A stretch of 64,000 nt of DNA from Hymenobacter fodinae (GTDB lineage: Bacteria > Bacteroidota > Bacteroidia > Cytophagales > Hymenobacteraceae). A program made the translations under genes and the position numbers. Positions 18,329 through 27,418 of this stretch are shown here, piece by piece. Under the pieces are notes generated by a model, which saw nothing but the letters and a program-made list of their open reading frames with translations, searched no databases and was not told the DNA's origin. How positions within the stretch are numbered: position 1 is the stretch's first letter; each line of letters starts with the position of its first letter. The DNA lies in assembly GCF_004745825.1 (NCBI RefSeq), contig NZ_SRLA01000003.1:620001-684000 (forward strand). Reading direction: 5' to 3'.

Positions 18329-20338
18329 ATGGAAGACGAAAAGGGGTTACGGAAAATCATGGAGTTTATGCGCCTGTTTGCCATTGGGCTGCTGGCCATA
18401 AACATCTACTACTACTGCTTCGCATACTTCCGCTCTCTGGGCTGGACAACCGGCGTGGTGGAGCACCTGCTGGAGAGCTTTACGCGAAATACCTTTCTGT
18501 TCAAAGCCAGCTGGGTCAGCAAGAGCCTAGCCGTGGTATTCCTACTGCTCAGCTGCCTGGGCACGCGGGGGCGGGCTAACCAAGAGCTCAAAGGCCGAAC
18601 GGTGGCGTGCTCCGCCGCGCTGGGGCTGCTGCTGCTCTTCGGGGCGGATGCAGTGCGCGGGCTGACGCTGGGAGCCGGGCTGACGACGGTGCTTTACGCC
18701 GGACTGCTGACGGTTGGCTTTCTGCTCTTGTTGAGCGCCGGGGCGTGGCTGAGCCGGCTGTTCAACAACGACTTGCTGAAGGACATCTTCAACAAGGAAA
18801 ACGAGAGCTTCCCGCAGGAGGAGCGGCTGATGGAAAACGAGTACTCAGTGAATCTGCGCACCGAGTACTGGCTGCGCGGCAAGCGCCGCCAGGGCTGGCT
18901 AAACGTGGTCAACCCCTTTCGCGCCACGATGGTGCTGGGCACGCCCGGCTCGGGCAAGAGCTTTGCCATCATCAACGAGTTTATCCGGCAGCACCTGGCC
19001 AAGGGCTTCTGCATGTACATCTACGACTACAAGTTTGACGACCTGAGCCGCATCTGCTACAACACGCTGCTGCGTCACCAGGACAAGTTCGATAGGCCGG
19101 TGGGCTTCTACGTCATCAACTTCGACAACCCGCGCAAAAGCCACCGCTGCAACCCGCTGCTGCCCGAGCTGATGACCGACATCGTGGACGCCTACGAAAG
19201 CGCGTCGACCATCATGCTGAACCTGAACAAGAGCTGGATTCAGAAGCAGGGCGATTTTTTCGTGGAGTCACCCATCAACTTCGTGGCGGCCATCATCTGG
19301 TTTCTGAAGCTGTTCGAGAGGGGCAAGTACTGCACCTTTCCCCACGTTATCGAGTTTCTGAGCCGCGACTACGAGGAGATTTTCCCGGTGCTGGCCTCGT
19401 ACCCGGAAATTGAGAATCTGGTGAAGCCTTTCGTATCGGCCTTTCAGAAGGACGCCATTGAGCAGCTGGAAGGGCAGATTGCCAGCGCCAGGATTCCGCT
19501 GAGCCGGCTGGCTTCGCCCCAACTCTACTGGGTGATGTCGGGCAACGACTTTACGCTCGACATCAATAGCAACGAGGAGCCCAAGGTGTTGTGCGTGGGC
19601 AACAACCCCGAGCGCCAGGCCATCTACGGGGCCGCGCTGGGCCTCTACAACGCTCGCCTGGTGAAGCTGGTCAACCAGAAGGGCAAGCGCAAGTCGTCGC
19701 TGATCATTGACGAGTTGCCCACCATTTACTTCAAGGGCCTCGATAACCTCATTGCCACGGCCCGCAGTAACAAGGTGAGCACCTGTCTGGGCTTCCAGGA
19801 CTTCTCGCAGCTGGAGCGCGACTACGGGCAGAAGGAGGCCGAGGTCATCAAGAACACGGTGGGCAACGTGTTCAGCGGGCAGGTATCGGGCAATAGCGGC
19901 AAGTGGCTAAGCGAGCGGTTCGGCAAGATTCTGCAGCGGCGCCAGAGCCTGAGCATCAACATGCGTGAGACGAGCACCAGCCTTTCCACGCAGATGGACA
20001 GCATGATTCCGGCCAGCACCATTGCCAACCTCACCCAGGGTAATTTCGTGGGAGCGGTAGCCGACAACTTCGGCGAGGAAATCGACCAGAAGGTGTTTCA
20101 CGCCCGCATCCAGGTAGACGTGAAGGCCGTAGCGGCGGAAGCCAGCGGCTACCAGCCCATCCCTGATATTACCAGCTTCATCAATCCGACTACGGGCAAG
20201 GACGAGGCCGAGGAGATGATTAAGGCCAACTTCAACCGGGTGAAAACGGACGTGAAAGAGCTATGCGCCCGCGAGCTGACCCGCATCAAGCAGGACCCAG
20301 CATTGCGCCATCTGATTAAGGAAAAGGCCGAGCAGTAG
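18329..20338 (+). CDS. TraG/VirD4-like type IV coupling protein
   Basis: A 669-residue inner-membrane ATPase that brings the relaxosome to a secretion channel. Several N-terminal hydrophobic helices occupy roughly residues 8-150. Walker A is GTPGSGKSFAIINEF near residue 203 and Walker B is SSLIIDELPTIYF. The ATG at 18329 is preferred over an in-frame TTG at 18305. It corresponds to MobC in Bacteroides mobilisation regions. No type IV secretion genes are seen in this window, so transfer machinery must lie outside it or come from a helper element. Confidence 0.92.
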   Translation: MEDEKGLRKIMEFMRLFAIGLLAINIYYYCFAYFRSLGWTTGVVEHLLESFTRNTFLFKASWVSKSLAVVFLLLSCLGTRGRANQELKGRTVACSAALGLLLLFGADAVRGLTLGAGLTTVLYAGLLTVGFLLLLSAGAWLSRLFNNDLLKDIFNKENESFPQEERLMENEYSVNLRTEYWLRGKRRQGWLNVVNPFRATMVLGTPGSGKSFAIINEFIRQHLAKGFCMYIYDYKFDDLSRICYNTLLRHQDKFDRPVGFYVINFDNPRKSHRCNPLLPELMTDIVDAYESASTIMLNLNKSWIQKQGDFFVESPINFVAAIIWFLKLFERGKYCTFPHVIEFLSRDYEEIFPVLASYPEIENLVKPFVSAFQKDAIEQLEGQIASARIPLSRLASPQLYWVMSGNDFTLDINSNEEPKVLCVGNNPERQAIYGAALGLYNARLVKLVNQKGKRKSSLIIDELPTIYFKGLDNLIATARSNKVSTCLGFQDFSQLERDYGQKEAEVIKNTVGNVFSGQVSGNSGKWLSERFGKILQRRQSLSINMRETSTSLSTQMDSMIPASTIANLTQGNFVGAVADNFGEEIDQKVFHARIQVDVKAVAAEASGYQPIPDITSFINPTTGKDEAEEMIKANFNRVKTDVKELCARELTRIKQDPALRHLIKEKAEQ

Positions 20339-20543
20339 AATCATTTATAGTGCGGTGGTGGGCCTGCCTGAGGATGCCGTTCGTGTACCCAGCCGGCACC
20401 TTACCCCCCAATTCTGACCACTCGTCAAGTTTCTGCTCCGCGCCTAGTGGTGGCCGATAGGTTTGCACAAGTCGAATTCCGGGCTGCCCGGCCCCGTGCT
20501 AAGCGGTCAGGGTGGCTTTTTCCTTCCTCTATTTCACTTTCCA

Positions 20544-22361
20544 ATGGCTGAGCAAGATGACGAGATGACCCCAGCGTCGTTGCCCCAGATAAAGGCCAGC
20601 GACGCAAACGAATCTTTGACTGCCGGGCAGGCGCAAACCCCGCCGCCACCCGTACCCCAGGCCGAGGAGGTGGCCATACCTCCAGGCGTTGCGCCGGCCG
20701 GGGATACAGCTCCTGTGGCGTTGGCGCCCGATGAGCTACCAGCCGACCCGGCAGAGCAACCGGGCAACACCCCGCAGGGGCCGGAGCCACCGGTAGGGGA
20801 AGGGCAGCAGGCCCCCGCCGGCCTTGCTACTGACGTAGCTGCAGCAGCGCCCGTAGGCGAATTGCGCATCACCTGGCAGCAGAAGGGCGACGAGGTGGCC
20901 CCGCTGCTGGAAATGCGCGCTTACCTCGACCAACTCCGGGAAGCCGGCGTGGCCGTGGGCGCGCTGCAGTTCGAGCGTAACCCGGCGGGCAAACTCACGG
21001 GGGGCTTTGCGGTCAGCTACGACCCCGAATCCAACAAGCTGGGTCAGCTGGAGGCGACATTACAGGGCTTCCGGCAGATAGGGAATGGCGTGGGCGTGGT
21101 AGAAAAGCCGGAGCAGGCGGCCGCCCGCCGGCAGGAGGCGGGCTACGATGACGGCTACGAGCCCCCGCGCAGCAAGCAGGTGCGGCAGGCATTCGGCGCC
21201 GGGCAGTGGGACGCACTGAGCGCCCAGCTCGCGGCCGTGCCCAAGCACGCGCTAACCGTCCCGGAGCAGGGGCAGCAGGCCGCAGCCGAGCAGCGCGTGC
21301 AGCAGCTGGCCCAGCAGCATGGCAGGACCACCGAGCAGGTGCTGCGCGACGGGAAAAGCATTTTCGACATCGACACCAGCGGCAACCCGGCGTCAGCCTT
21401 TCTGAAGAACTTCTACGCCCATCTGAACGGCGGCCCCAAAACCCGGCAGCACCTGGAAGTGGACTACGAGCAAACCCGCCAGGATTTGCAGGCGCGCCTG
21501 CTCCGTAAGGCGGGCACTGCCCAAGCAAAAGTTCTGCCCGACCAGGCGCCAGCTGCCATAGGTGCCCACGCGGTGGCCGTCGCCGACGCCGGCAAGCCGG
21601 CCCCGATCGAGGTGATGGCCCCGCCGGTCCCCGTCGCCCCGCCATTCCGGGCCAGCGACGTGCCGCAGCAGGTGCTGGCTTCGCTGGGCCTGACCCTGCA
21701 GACGCTGGAGCAGAGCGGGCAGCTGGAAAAGCTGCTGAGCGGGCGGCAAACCGACCTGCTGGCCATGCAGGTGACAGACCGGCCGGATCAGGACCCCGTT
21801 CGGTTTGCGGGGAAGATGGTGCTGCGCCGCGAAGCTGACGGCACGGCTACCCTGAAAATGGAGTTGCCCCAGGCCCGGCTGGTGATTCCCAATGAGATTG
21901 GAGGAATGCCCTTCACGCCCGAGCAGCGGCAGCGGCTGGAAACGGAGGGCAACGCCGGCCTGCTGCGTGGCCTCAAGGACGAGCAGGGCCGCACCTACAA
22001 CGGTTACGTAGCCGTGGACAAGGCCATGAACAAGGTGGTGATTCTGCCCGAGGACAAGGTGACGCTGCACGATACCATTGCCGGCGTCAAGCTTACGCCC
22101 GAGCAGAGCCACGACCTGCGCGAGGGCAAAGTTGTGGCCCTGGCCAACATGGCCAGCGGCGACGGCGGCCGGCAGTTCGACGGCACCGTGCAGGTAAATG
22201 CCGCCAAGGCCTGCATCGAGGTGCGTCCCGCCGCGCACGAGCTAATCCAGCACCAGGCGCCGCAGGTGCAGCAAACGGTACCGGGTGCTACCAAGACGGT
22301 GGTGGCCACGCCGGCCAAGGAGCAAACGACGCAGGTGAAAACCCGGGGGCCACGCCACTAA
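20544..22361 (+). CDS. DUF3945-type mobile-element protein
   Basis: A 605-residue soluble protein. Residues 1-110 are Pro/Ala/Glu-rich and probably disordered. A central region includes ELRITWQQKGDEVAPLLEMR (DUF4099-like). The C-terminal third has two similar units (LTPEQSHDLREGKVVAL and FTPEQRQRLETEGNAG, each followed by a Y/F-D/N-G strand), typical of DUF3945 proteins in Bacteroidetes conjugative elements. The role is not established. The ATG at 20544 (MAEQDDEMTPASLP) is chosen over an upstream start that would add a non-homologous leader. It is followed by a terminator. Confidence 0.8.
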   Translation: MAEQDDEMTPASLPQIKASDANESLTAGQAQTPPPPVPQAEEVAIPPGVAPAGDTAPVALAPDELPADPAEQPGNTPQGPEPPVGEGQQAPAGLATDVAAAAPVGELRITWQQKGDEVAPLLEMRAYLDQLREAGVAVGALQFERNPAGKLTGGFAVSYDPESNKLGQLEATLQGFRQIGNGVGVVEKPEQAAARRQEAGYDDGYEPPRSKQVRQAFGAGQWDALSAQLAAVPKHALTVPEQGQQAAAEQRVQQLAQQHGRTTEQVLRDGKSIFDIDTSGNPASAFLKNFYAHLNGGPKTRQHLEVDYEQTRQDLQARLLRKAGTAQAKVLPDQAPAAIGAHAVAVADAGKPAPIEVMAPPVPVAPPFRASDVPQQVLASLGLTLQTLEQSGQLEKLLSGRQTDLLAMQVTDRPDQDPVRFAGKMVLRREADGTATLKMELPQARLVIPNEIGGMPFTPEQRQRLETEGNAGLLRGLKDEQGRTYNGYVAVDKAMNKVVILPEDKVTLHDTIAGVKLTPEQSHDLREGKVVALANMASGDGGRQFDGTVQVNAAKACIEVRPAAHELIQHQAPQVQQTVPGATKTVVATPAKEQTTQVKTRGPRH

Positions 22362-22399
22362 GCGGGCCAACTGCTTCCACGCCATCATCTATTCACCCC

Positions 22400-22432
22400 A
22401 AGCCCGGAAGCTCTTTTCCGGGCTTCTTTTTT
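22400..22432 (+). terminator. Intrinsic terminator after DUF3945 gene
   Basis: AAGCCCGGAA (22400-22409) pairs perfectly with TTCCGGGCTT (22416-22425) across a six-base loop, followed by a T-rich tract to 22432. It separates the DUF3945-type gene from the primase gene, so the primase probably has its own promoter or depends on read-through. Confidence 0.9.
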
Positions 22433-22466
22433 CTGGGCTGCCCCCGGTCTAACCCATCCCCAAGCC

Positions 22467-24539
22467 ATGGAACACGAGCTGACTTTTCAAAAAATCAAGG
22501 AGCGGGTGGAGTTGCCCGAGCTGCTGAGCCATTTCGGCTACACCCTGAAAAAAGGCGAGCAGTTGGGCCGAGGCAAGTGGCATGTATTCGAGGGCGACGA
22601 TACCCTGGTCGTGTTTAAGGGCCGGGGCGGTGACTGGATGTATTTCAACGCCCAGGATGACCGCGACAAGGGCAGCGTCATCGACTGGATGAAGAACCGG
22701 GTAAGCTCGGGACGAATTGCTGGCATTGCCCAGCTGCCGGGTCGTACTCTGTGGCAGGCAGTCAACGACCACTTCCGCGCCTACCTGAGCCTGCCCGAGC
22801 CGCAGCGGCCCCGGCTCGATTTGCCACCTATTGCCGAAACCGCGCCCGGCGAGAAGTTCCACAGCATCTTCACTAAGGACTGCCGGCCGCTGGAAGACAC
22901 CACCTACCTCGAAGGGCGGGGCATCAGCCTAGCTACGCTGCGGCACCCGCAGTTCGTCGGGCGCATACTCAACCACCGGCACACCGTGCAGCGGGCCGGG
23001 CTGCCGCCCAAAACCTACGTCAACACGGCCTTCCCGGCCTACCACGAGGGGCGGGTAGTGGGACTGGAACTGAAAGGCGCAGGCTTCAAGGGGCAGGCGC
23101 CGGAAAGCCAGTTTTCCCGCTCCTTGTGGCTGAGCCGGCTGCCCGAGGGCCGGCCGGCGGCGGTGCTCGTAGTCAGCGAGTCAGCCCTCGATACGCTTTC
23201 CTATGCGCAGCTGCACCCCCAGGAAAGCGCCCTCTACGCTTCCACCGCCGGCACGCTCACCCAGAATAAGATTTTCGAGTTGAAACGGCTGCTGCGCGAG
23301 GAGCAGATTCCGGCCATCCGGGCTGCCTTTGACAATGACACCCAGGGGCACCATTTCGACACGCGGCTCTTGGCGGGCCTGGCCAGCGACCAGAATCCGA
23401 TGAAAGTGGTGCGCGAGCATGAGCACCAACTGACCGTCGAAATCGTGGCGCCCCAGCCGGCCGGCGTGCAGGCATTGAGCCGGCGGCTGCAGGCTTACAA
23501 CGAGCAGACGAGTCAGCAGTTCAGTCAGGCTAATGGAGCCCCCGGTACGCCGGCCACGAGCCCGACCCTGCGCGATGAGCTAATACACTCTCAGAAGCTG
23601 GGCGCCCACACCTACCAGTTTCATCTGCCCATGAGCCCGGGGGCGCTGCACGCCTTCAATCAGGCGGCCAGCCAGACGCTGGCCTTCGAGCACCGGGTGG
23701 AACTCGTGAAAAGCCAGGGCAAGGACTGGAACCAGGATCTAAAGCAGGACCAGCTGCAGCAGGTGGTGCGGCGCGAGCTGGGTGACGTGGACGAGGACCA
23801 ATACGGCTTCGGCCAGCAGCACTGGGACAATCCGGAAATAAGTGGCAGCGGGAAGATTGCCCAGCTGCACCAAGCCCAGGCCGAGGCCCGGACCCAAGGG
23901 GAGCGGCTGCTAGTGGTAGAGTTGCGCGAAAGCCGGGACGAAACGGCGCTGCTGCCCACCCTGCGCGAAAATCTGGAGCGCATCGGCCTGCACATCGACC
24001 ACGCCACCCGGCAGCCGCCCGGTGTAGCCCGCGAAATACTAACGGAACTGACCCTGCGCTACCCCGTTCAATCACCCCAGTTGCCGGCCATCAGCGACGC
24101 AGTGGATGCGCTCCGGCAGAATCCCCGGGTCACGGTGGTAGAATCCGGGCAGGACGCGGTGGAGCGCCGGCAGCTGGCCGCCGCCCGGGAGCAGGAGCGC
24201 CAAGCTGGCCCGCCATTGCGGCCCAGTGACTCCCCCGCCCGTGACCAGGCCCGTCAGGACTTCATCGAGGCGGCGCGGCAGGTAGTCCGCGAGCTGCGCG
24301 TGTGCGCCGCCGGCTTGGAGGCCGCCCGGCTGCAGGAAGTCAGCAAGCAGCTGCTGACCCGGCCGGCGCTGACGGGTATCAACCAAGAGAATGTCGCAAG
24401 GGTTCTGGCGGTGGTGGATACGCTGGACACGCTGAAAGCCAGCCCCGCCGTACTGCAGTTGCGCCAAGCGGCGCAGCTGCTACATGCGCCCAAGCCCCCA
24501 GTTCCGGAAAACCGTCCCCGGACCAGCCCCCGGTGGTAG
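22467..24539 (+). CDS. Toprim-domain primase-like protein
   Basis: A 690-residue protein. The N-terminal segment (FQKIKERVELPELLSHFGY, WMYFNAQDDRDKGSVIDWM) resembles the DUF3991-type start of Bacteroidetes plasmid primases but lacks the CHC2 zinc ligands. A toprim domain follows: acidic motif VVSESALDTLSYAQ and DNDTQG (DxD) near residues 240-290. The rest is helical and Gln-rich with no recognised domain. It would prime transferred or replicating plasmid DNA (inference). It closes the mobilisation block. Confidence 0.82.
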   Translation: MEHELTFQKIKERVELPELLSHFGYTLKKGEQLGRGKWHVFEGDDTLVVFKGRGGDWMYFNAQDDRDKGSVIDWMKNRVSSGRIAGIAQLPGRTLWQAVNDHFRAYLSLPEPQRPRLDLPPIAETAPGEKFHSIFTKDCRPLEDTTYLEGRGISLATLRHPQFVGRILNHRHTVQRAGLPPKTYVNTAFPAYHEGRVVGLELKGAGFKGQAPESQFSRSLWLSRLPEGRPAAVLVVSESALDTLSYAQLHPQESALYASTAGTLTQNKIFELKRLLREEQIPAIRAAFDNDTQGHHFDTRLLAGLASDQNPMKVVREHEHQLTVEIVAPQPAGVQALSRRLQAYNEQTSQQFSQANGAPGTPATSPTLRDELIHSQKLGAHTYQFHLPMSPGALHAFNQAASQTLAFEHRVELVKSQGKDWNQDLKQDQLQQVVRRELGDVDEDQYGFGQQHWDNPEISGSGKIAQLHQAQAEARTQGERLLVVELRESRDETALLPTLRENLERIGLHIDHATRQPPGVAREILTELTLRYPVQSPQLPAISDAVDALRQNPRVTVVESGQDAVERRQLAAAREQERQAGPPLRPSDSPARDQARQDFIEAARQVVRELRVCAAGLEAARLQEVSKQLLTRPALTGINQENVARVLAVVDTLDTLKASPAVLQLRQAAQLLHAPKPPVPENRPRTSPRW

Positions 24540-24575
24540 TGGTTGCCAGGTGCCGGGCGTCGAGAAGTTCACTAG

Positions 24576-24875
24576 CTAACGAGGCAGGCTAGTTGCAGAA
24601 GCATTGACTGCTATCCGACACTCTTCAATTTCCCGCTGCCGCATCCGGAAGCGTAGCCACCCGGTGAGCAGCACAACGCCGGCAGCACCAACCGCCCAGT
24701 AGCCCAACGACCCGGCGCGCACCGGATGAAGCTGAATCAGGGCCAGACCGAAGCCCAGCATAGCCAGACTGGTGCGCACGTAGGTGAGAAACGTACGCTC
24801 ATTGGCCATGCGGGTGCGGGCCGCGGCCAGGCCCTGCTGGTCATAGTTGGGCGGTAATGAAGGAAATGCAGGCAT
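24576..24875 (-). CDS. DUF202/YidH-family membrane protein
   Basis: A 99-residue inner-membrane protein with the family's LAAARTRMANERTFLTYVRT motif, followed by three hydrophobic helices (SLAMLGFGLALIQL, LGYWAVGAAGVVLLTG and an amphipathic end). Function in bacteria is unknown. It is convergent with the primase gene and follows the SoxB-like gene on the same strand by about 40 bases. Confidence 0.88.
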   Translation of the reverse strand: MPAFPSLPPNYDQQGLAAARTRMANERTFLTYVRTSLAMLGFGLALIQLHPVRAGSLGYWAVGAAGVVLLTGWLRFRMRQREIEECRIAVNASATSLPR

Positions 24876-24914
24876 GCGGAAGCAGTAAAGCGGAGGCCCG
24901 GGCTACCCCGGGCA

Positions 24915-26351
24915 TTATACCACTACGAACGTCGCGTGCGGATGCACAACCATGGGCCGGTGCTGGGTTAAGTATGCCCGCATAACGGCCACCACGTGCT
25001 GCCCGGTTTTGCGGCGGTTGCGGCCCACCTGATGTGGTACGCCCTGGGAGGTGATATACGCGGCCGTATAGGTCCGTTCCGGGTCTAGGGGCTGGTCTTT
25101 GATAAACACCGTTTGCAAGCGGCTGCCCTTGGGGTTCTCGGCTTTGAAGTACGCTTTCAAGCCCAGGGCCCGCTTCACGTAGCCGCCCATCTGGTGCAAC
25201 GGGTTCTGGCTGTAGGTGCCTTCCAGATTCTTCTCCAGCATCTGGCGCAACTCCGCGCCGGTGAGCTCGACCGTTTCAATCTCCGGGTCCATCGGCACCA
25301 GGTCGTAGAGGTCGTTGAGCTGCACCGGACCGGGGGGGATGGGCGCCCCGTAGCGCCAGCCGTTGGAGAAGTACAGGTCGGCGGGCACTAGCGCCCGGAT
25401 GCTGGCCAACAGAAAATCGTCGGCCGGGCACTCCACCGACGTGCCCCGGTGCAGCCCGGTGGCGGTGACGCCCACCACCTCGCGCAGGCTGGCATAGGGC
25501 AGCAGGGCCGCGTCGATGCGCGCCTGCAGAGCCGGGTCGGGCGTCAGGTCCGCGCTGACTTCCCGTAACTCATGGTCGTGGGCGGTGACGCGGCCGTTTT
25601 CCACGGTGAGCGTGAGGCGGCCGACAAAGGAGCCGTGGGCCCCGGACTGAATAACCAGACAGTCGCCCGCGCGGAAGGGATCGTAGAGGCGGTTGTGGGT
25701 GTGGCTGCTCAGGCACACGTCCACGCCGGGGTGCGCCTGCAGCAGGGCTACGTCCTGCGGGAAGCCGCAGTGGGAAAGCAATACTACCAGGTCGGCGCGC
25801 TCTGGGCCGCGCAGTTCGGCCACGTAGCGGGGCAGCTCCGCCGTCCCATCGGTGAAGCGCAGGCCCTCACCGAAATGGGCCGGCATGGTTTTGTCGACGA
25901 TGGGGCAGGCCAGGCCGATGACGCCCACGCGCAGGCCAGCCGTTTCGTAGACCTGATACGGCGGATACACCAATTCGCCCGAGGCTTTCTCATACACATT
26001 GGCGGCCAGCAGGGGGTAATTCAGCTGCTTAACCAACTGGCGCAGCCGGTTTGGTCCATAGGCAAAATCCCAGTGGGCCGTCATACCGGCCACGCTCAAC
26101 TCGTTGAGGATGGGCACCAGAATCTCGCCCTGGGTATCCACCACCGGCCGGGTGCCGTGAAACGTGTCGCCCCCGTCGAAAAGCAGATTTTCCGGGTATT
26201 GCTGGCGCCACTGCTGCAGCAGGGTGGCAATGCGGGCGTAGCCCCCACAAGGACGGTACTCGGGGCCGGTGGGCCCGTAAAACAGCTCCTGGTGCAGGTT
26301 CAGGTAGCCATGCACGTCGTTAAGCTGGAAGAAGGAGAGGGTGGTGCCCAT
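24915..26351 (-). CDS. SoxB-like/5'-nucleotidase-family metallophosphoesterase
   Basis: A 478-residue two-domain enzyme. The metallophosphoesterase domain shows FFQLNDVHG, LFDGGDTFHGT and SHCGFPQD...SSHTHN. The usual GNHDFDYG is replaced by MTAHWDFAYGP, which resembles the HWEF-type motif of SoxB proteins rather than classic 5'-nucleotidases. The C-terminal 5'-nucleotidase domain includes ELTGAELRQMLEKNLEG. There is no signal peptide when the ATG at 26351 is used; a TTG at 26363 is the alternative. Position at the end of a sulfur-linked run suggests a sulfur role, but substrate is not proven. Confidence 0.8.
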   Translation of the reverse strand: MGTTLSFFQLNDVHGYLNLHQELFYGPTGPEYRPCGGYARIATLLQQWRQQYPENLLFDGGDTFHGTRPVVDTQGEILVPILNELSVAGMTAHWDFAYGPNRLRQLVKQLNYPLLAANVYEKASGELVYPPYQVYETAGLRVGVIGLACPIVDKTMPAHFGEGLRFTDGTAELPRYVAELRGPERADLVVLLSHCGFPQDVALLQAHPGVDVCLSSHTHNRLYDPFRAGDCLVIQSGAHGSFVGRLTLTVENGRVTAHDHELREVSADLTPDPALQARIDAALLPYASLREVVGVTATGLHRGTSVECPADDFLLASIRALVPADLYFSNGWRYGAPIPPGPVQLNDLYDLVPMDPEIETVELTGAELRQMLEKNLEGTYSQNPLHQMGGYVKRALGLKAYFKAENPKGSRLQTVFIKDQPLDPERTYTAAYITSQGVPHQVGRNRRKTGQHVVAVMRAYLTQHRPMVVHPHATFVVV

Positions 26352-26365
26352 AGTGAATTGCAAGG

Positions 26366-27163
26366 CTAAAAATCTTCCAGCATGCCGCCTGCATCCTCGT
26401 ACACGATGGGCTCTGGAAACTGGATTCCGTGGTGGTCAGTTAGATATTGCCGGCTCAACAACTTAACCAAGTACTGCGCTTCAGATAATGGCATCGGATT
26501 GGCAGGCGGTTGGTTGTTGCTAGGGCCGTGACGCGCTAGCAAGCCCGAAGCGCCGAAGTTGTCCGCTGTGCGGGTGAACAGTTTGTACTTGGCGTTGGAA
26601 ATGCCCGCCGTCTGTAGAAGACCGTCAAAGTCACTTTCATAATGGCGCAGCGTATCCACAATGGCGTAGAGCGTGCGTAAGTCCAGTTCCTGGCCCAGTT
26701 GGGTCAATAGCGTAAGCACATCGGGCTCCGTGCGGGCAAGCAGCAAGGCTTGGCTCATCGGGCCGCTGCTGTAAACCGGATGCACTGGCTCAGCCAGCAC
26801 AGTGGCCGTGTAAGGATGCTTGCTTGGCTCATCCGGCGTTTCGGAGTCGAGCCCTTTATCAGCCCATAAATCATACAGATTATAAAGCACCGGACGTGCT
26901 GACCCGAAAGGTGAATTGGGAGATAAAGAGGCCAGTACGTAAATGCCATGGAACATATCAAGCAACTGCCGGGCCCTTCCCCAAACCTGCGCTGGCTCAC
27001 TTAATTCGTCCAGATGAGCAGATGTGAAAAAGAACTGAGGAGCACCGCTGTCGTACTCCTCGTTCATAAATGCCAGATCTGGACTAGGGTTGTGTGCAGA
27101 TAAGTCAAAGAGTAGTGGATGCGAGTAGCCCCGAATGGCAAAGCGGTAGTGGTAACCTTTCAT
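26366..27163 (-). CDS. Hypothetical protein, unrecognised family
   Basis: A 265-residue soluble protein with no signal peptide or membrane helix, beginning MKGYHYRFAIRGYSHPLLFD. No family recognised. Composition is less GC-rich than the neighbours. The ATG at 27163 overlaps the end of the frameshifted AraC remnant, which suggests this gene replaced the rest of that regulator. It lies 14 bases before the SoxB-like start and may be co-transcribed with it. Confidence 0.7.
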   Translation of the reverse strand: MKGYHYRFAIRGYSHPLLFDLSAHNPSPDLAFMNEEYDSGAPQFFFTSAHLDELSEPAQVWGRARQLLDMFHGIYVLASLSPNSPFGSARPVLYNLYDLWADKGLDSETPDEPSKHPYTATVLAEPVHPVYSSGPMSQALLLARTEPDVLTLLTQLGQELDLRTLYAIVDTLRHYESDFDGLLQTAGISNAKYKLFTRTADNFGASGLLARHGPSNNQPPANPMPLSEAQYLVKLLSRQYLTDHHGIQFPEPIVYEDAGGMLEDF

Positions 27164-27418
27164 AAGGTAGGTGTAGTAAGGCCAGTGTTAGCCTGATTAG
27201 AGTTAACTAGGCCATACGGCTCTGCCGTGGGCACGTTCAGGCAACAACCTGGCTCTATGCGGTTATAGGCAGCAACCAGAAAGATTACGCTTTGCCGGCC
27301 AGAAGGTACCCGAAAACCCGGCAATTACATCTTCCAGCCGCTGGGCGTGAAAGGCATCATGCCCGTGGCCTTCCGGGTAGGAGTCGATGCAGTAGACGGG
27401 AACCGGGGCCGTTTTCAC
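27164..27418 (-). pseudogene. Truncated, frameshifted AraC-family regulator remnant
   Basis: From a GTG at 27418 the frame reads VKTAPVPVYCIDSYPEG then DAFHAQRLEDVIAGFSG, typical of the N-terminal cupin of AraC regulators in this group. That frame stops at 27263, but a shift by one base gives VPSGRQSVIFLVAAYNRIEP, the expected continuation. The copy ends at the start of the 265-residue gene, and no AraC DNA-binding domain is present. The GTG overlaps the MFS stop, so it was once in the MFS operon. Confidence 0.65.
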
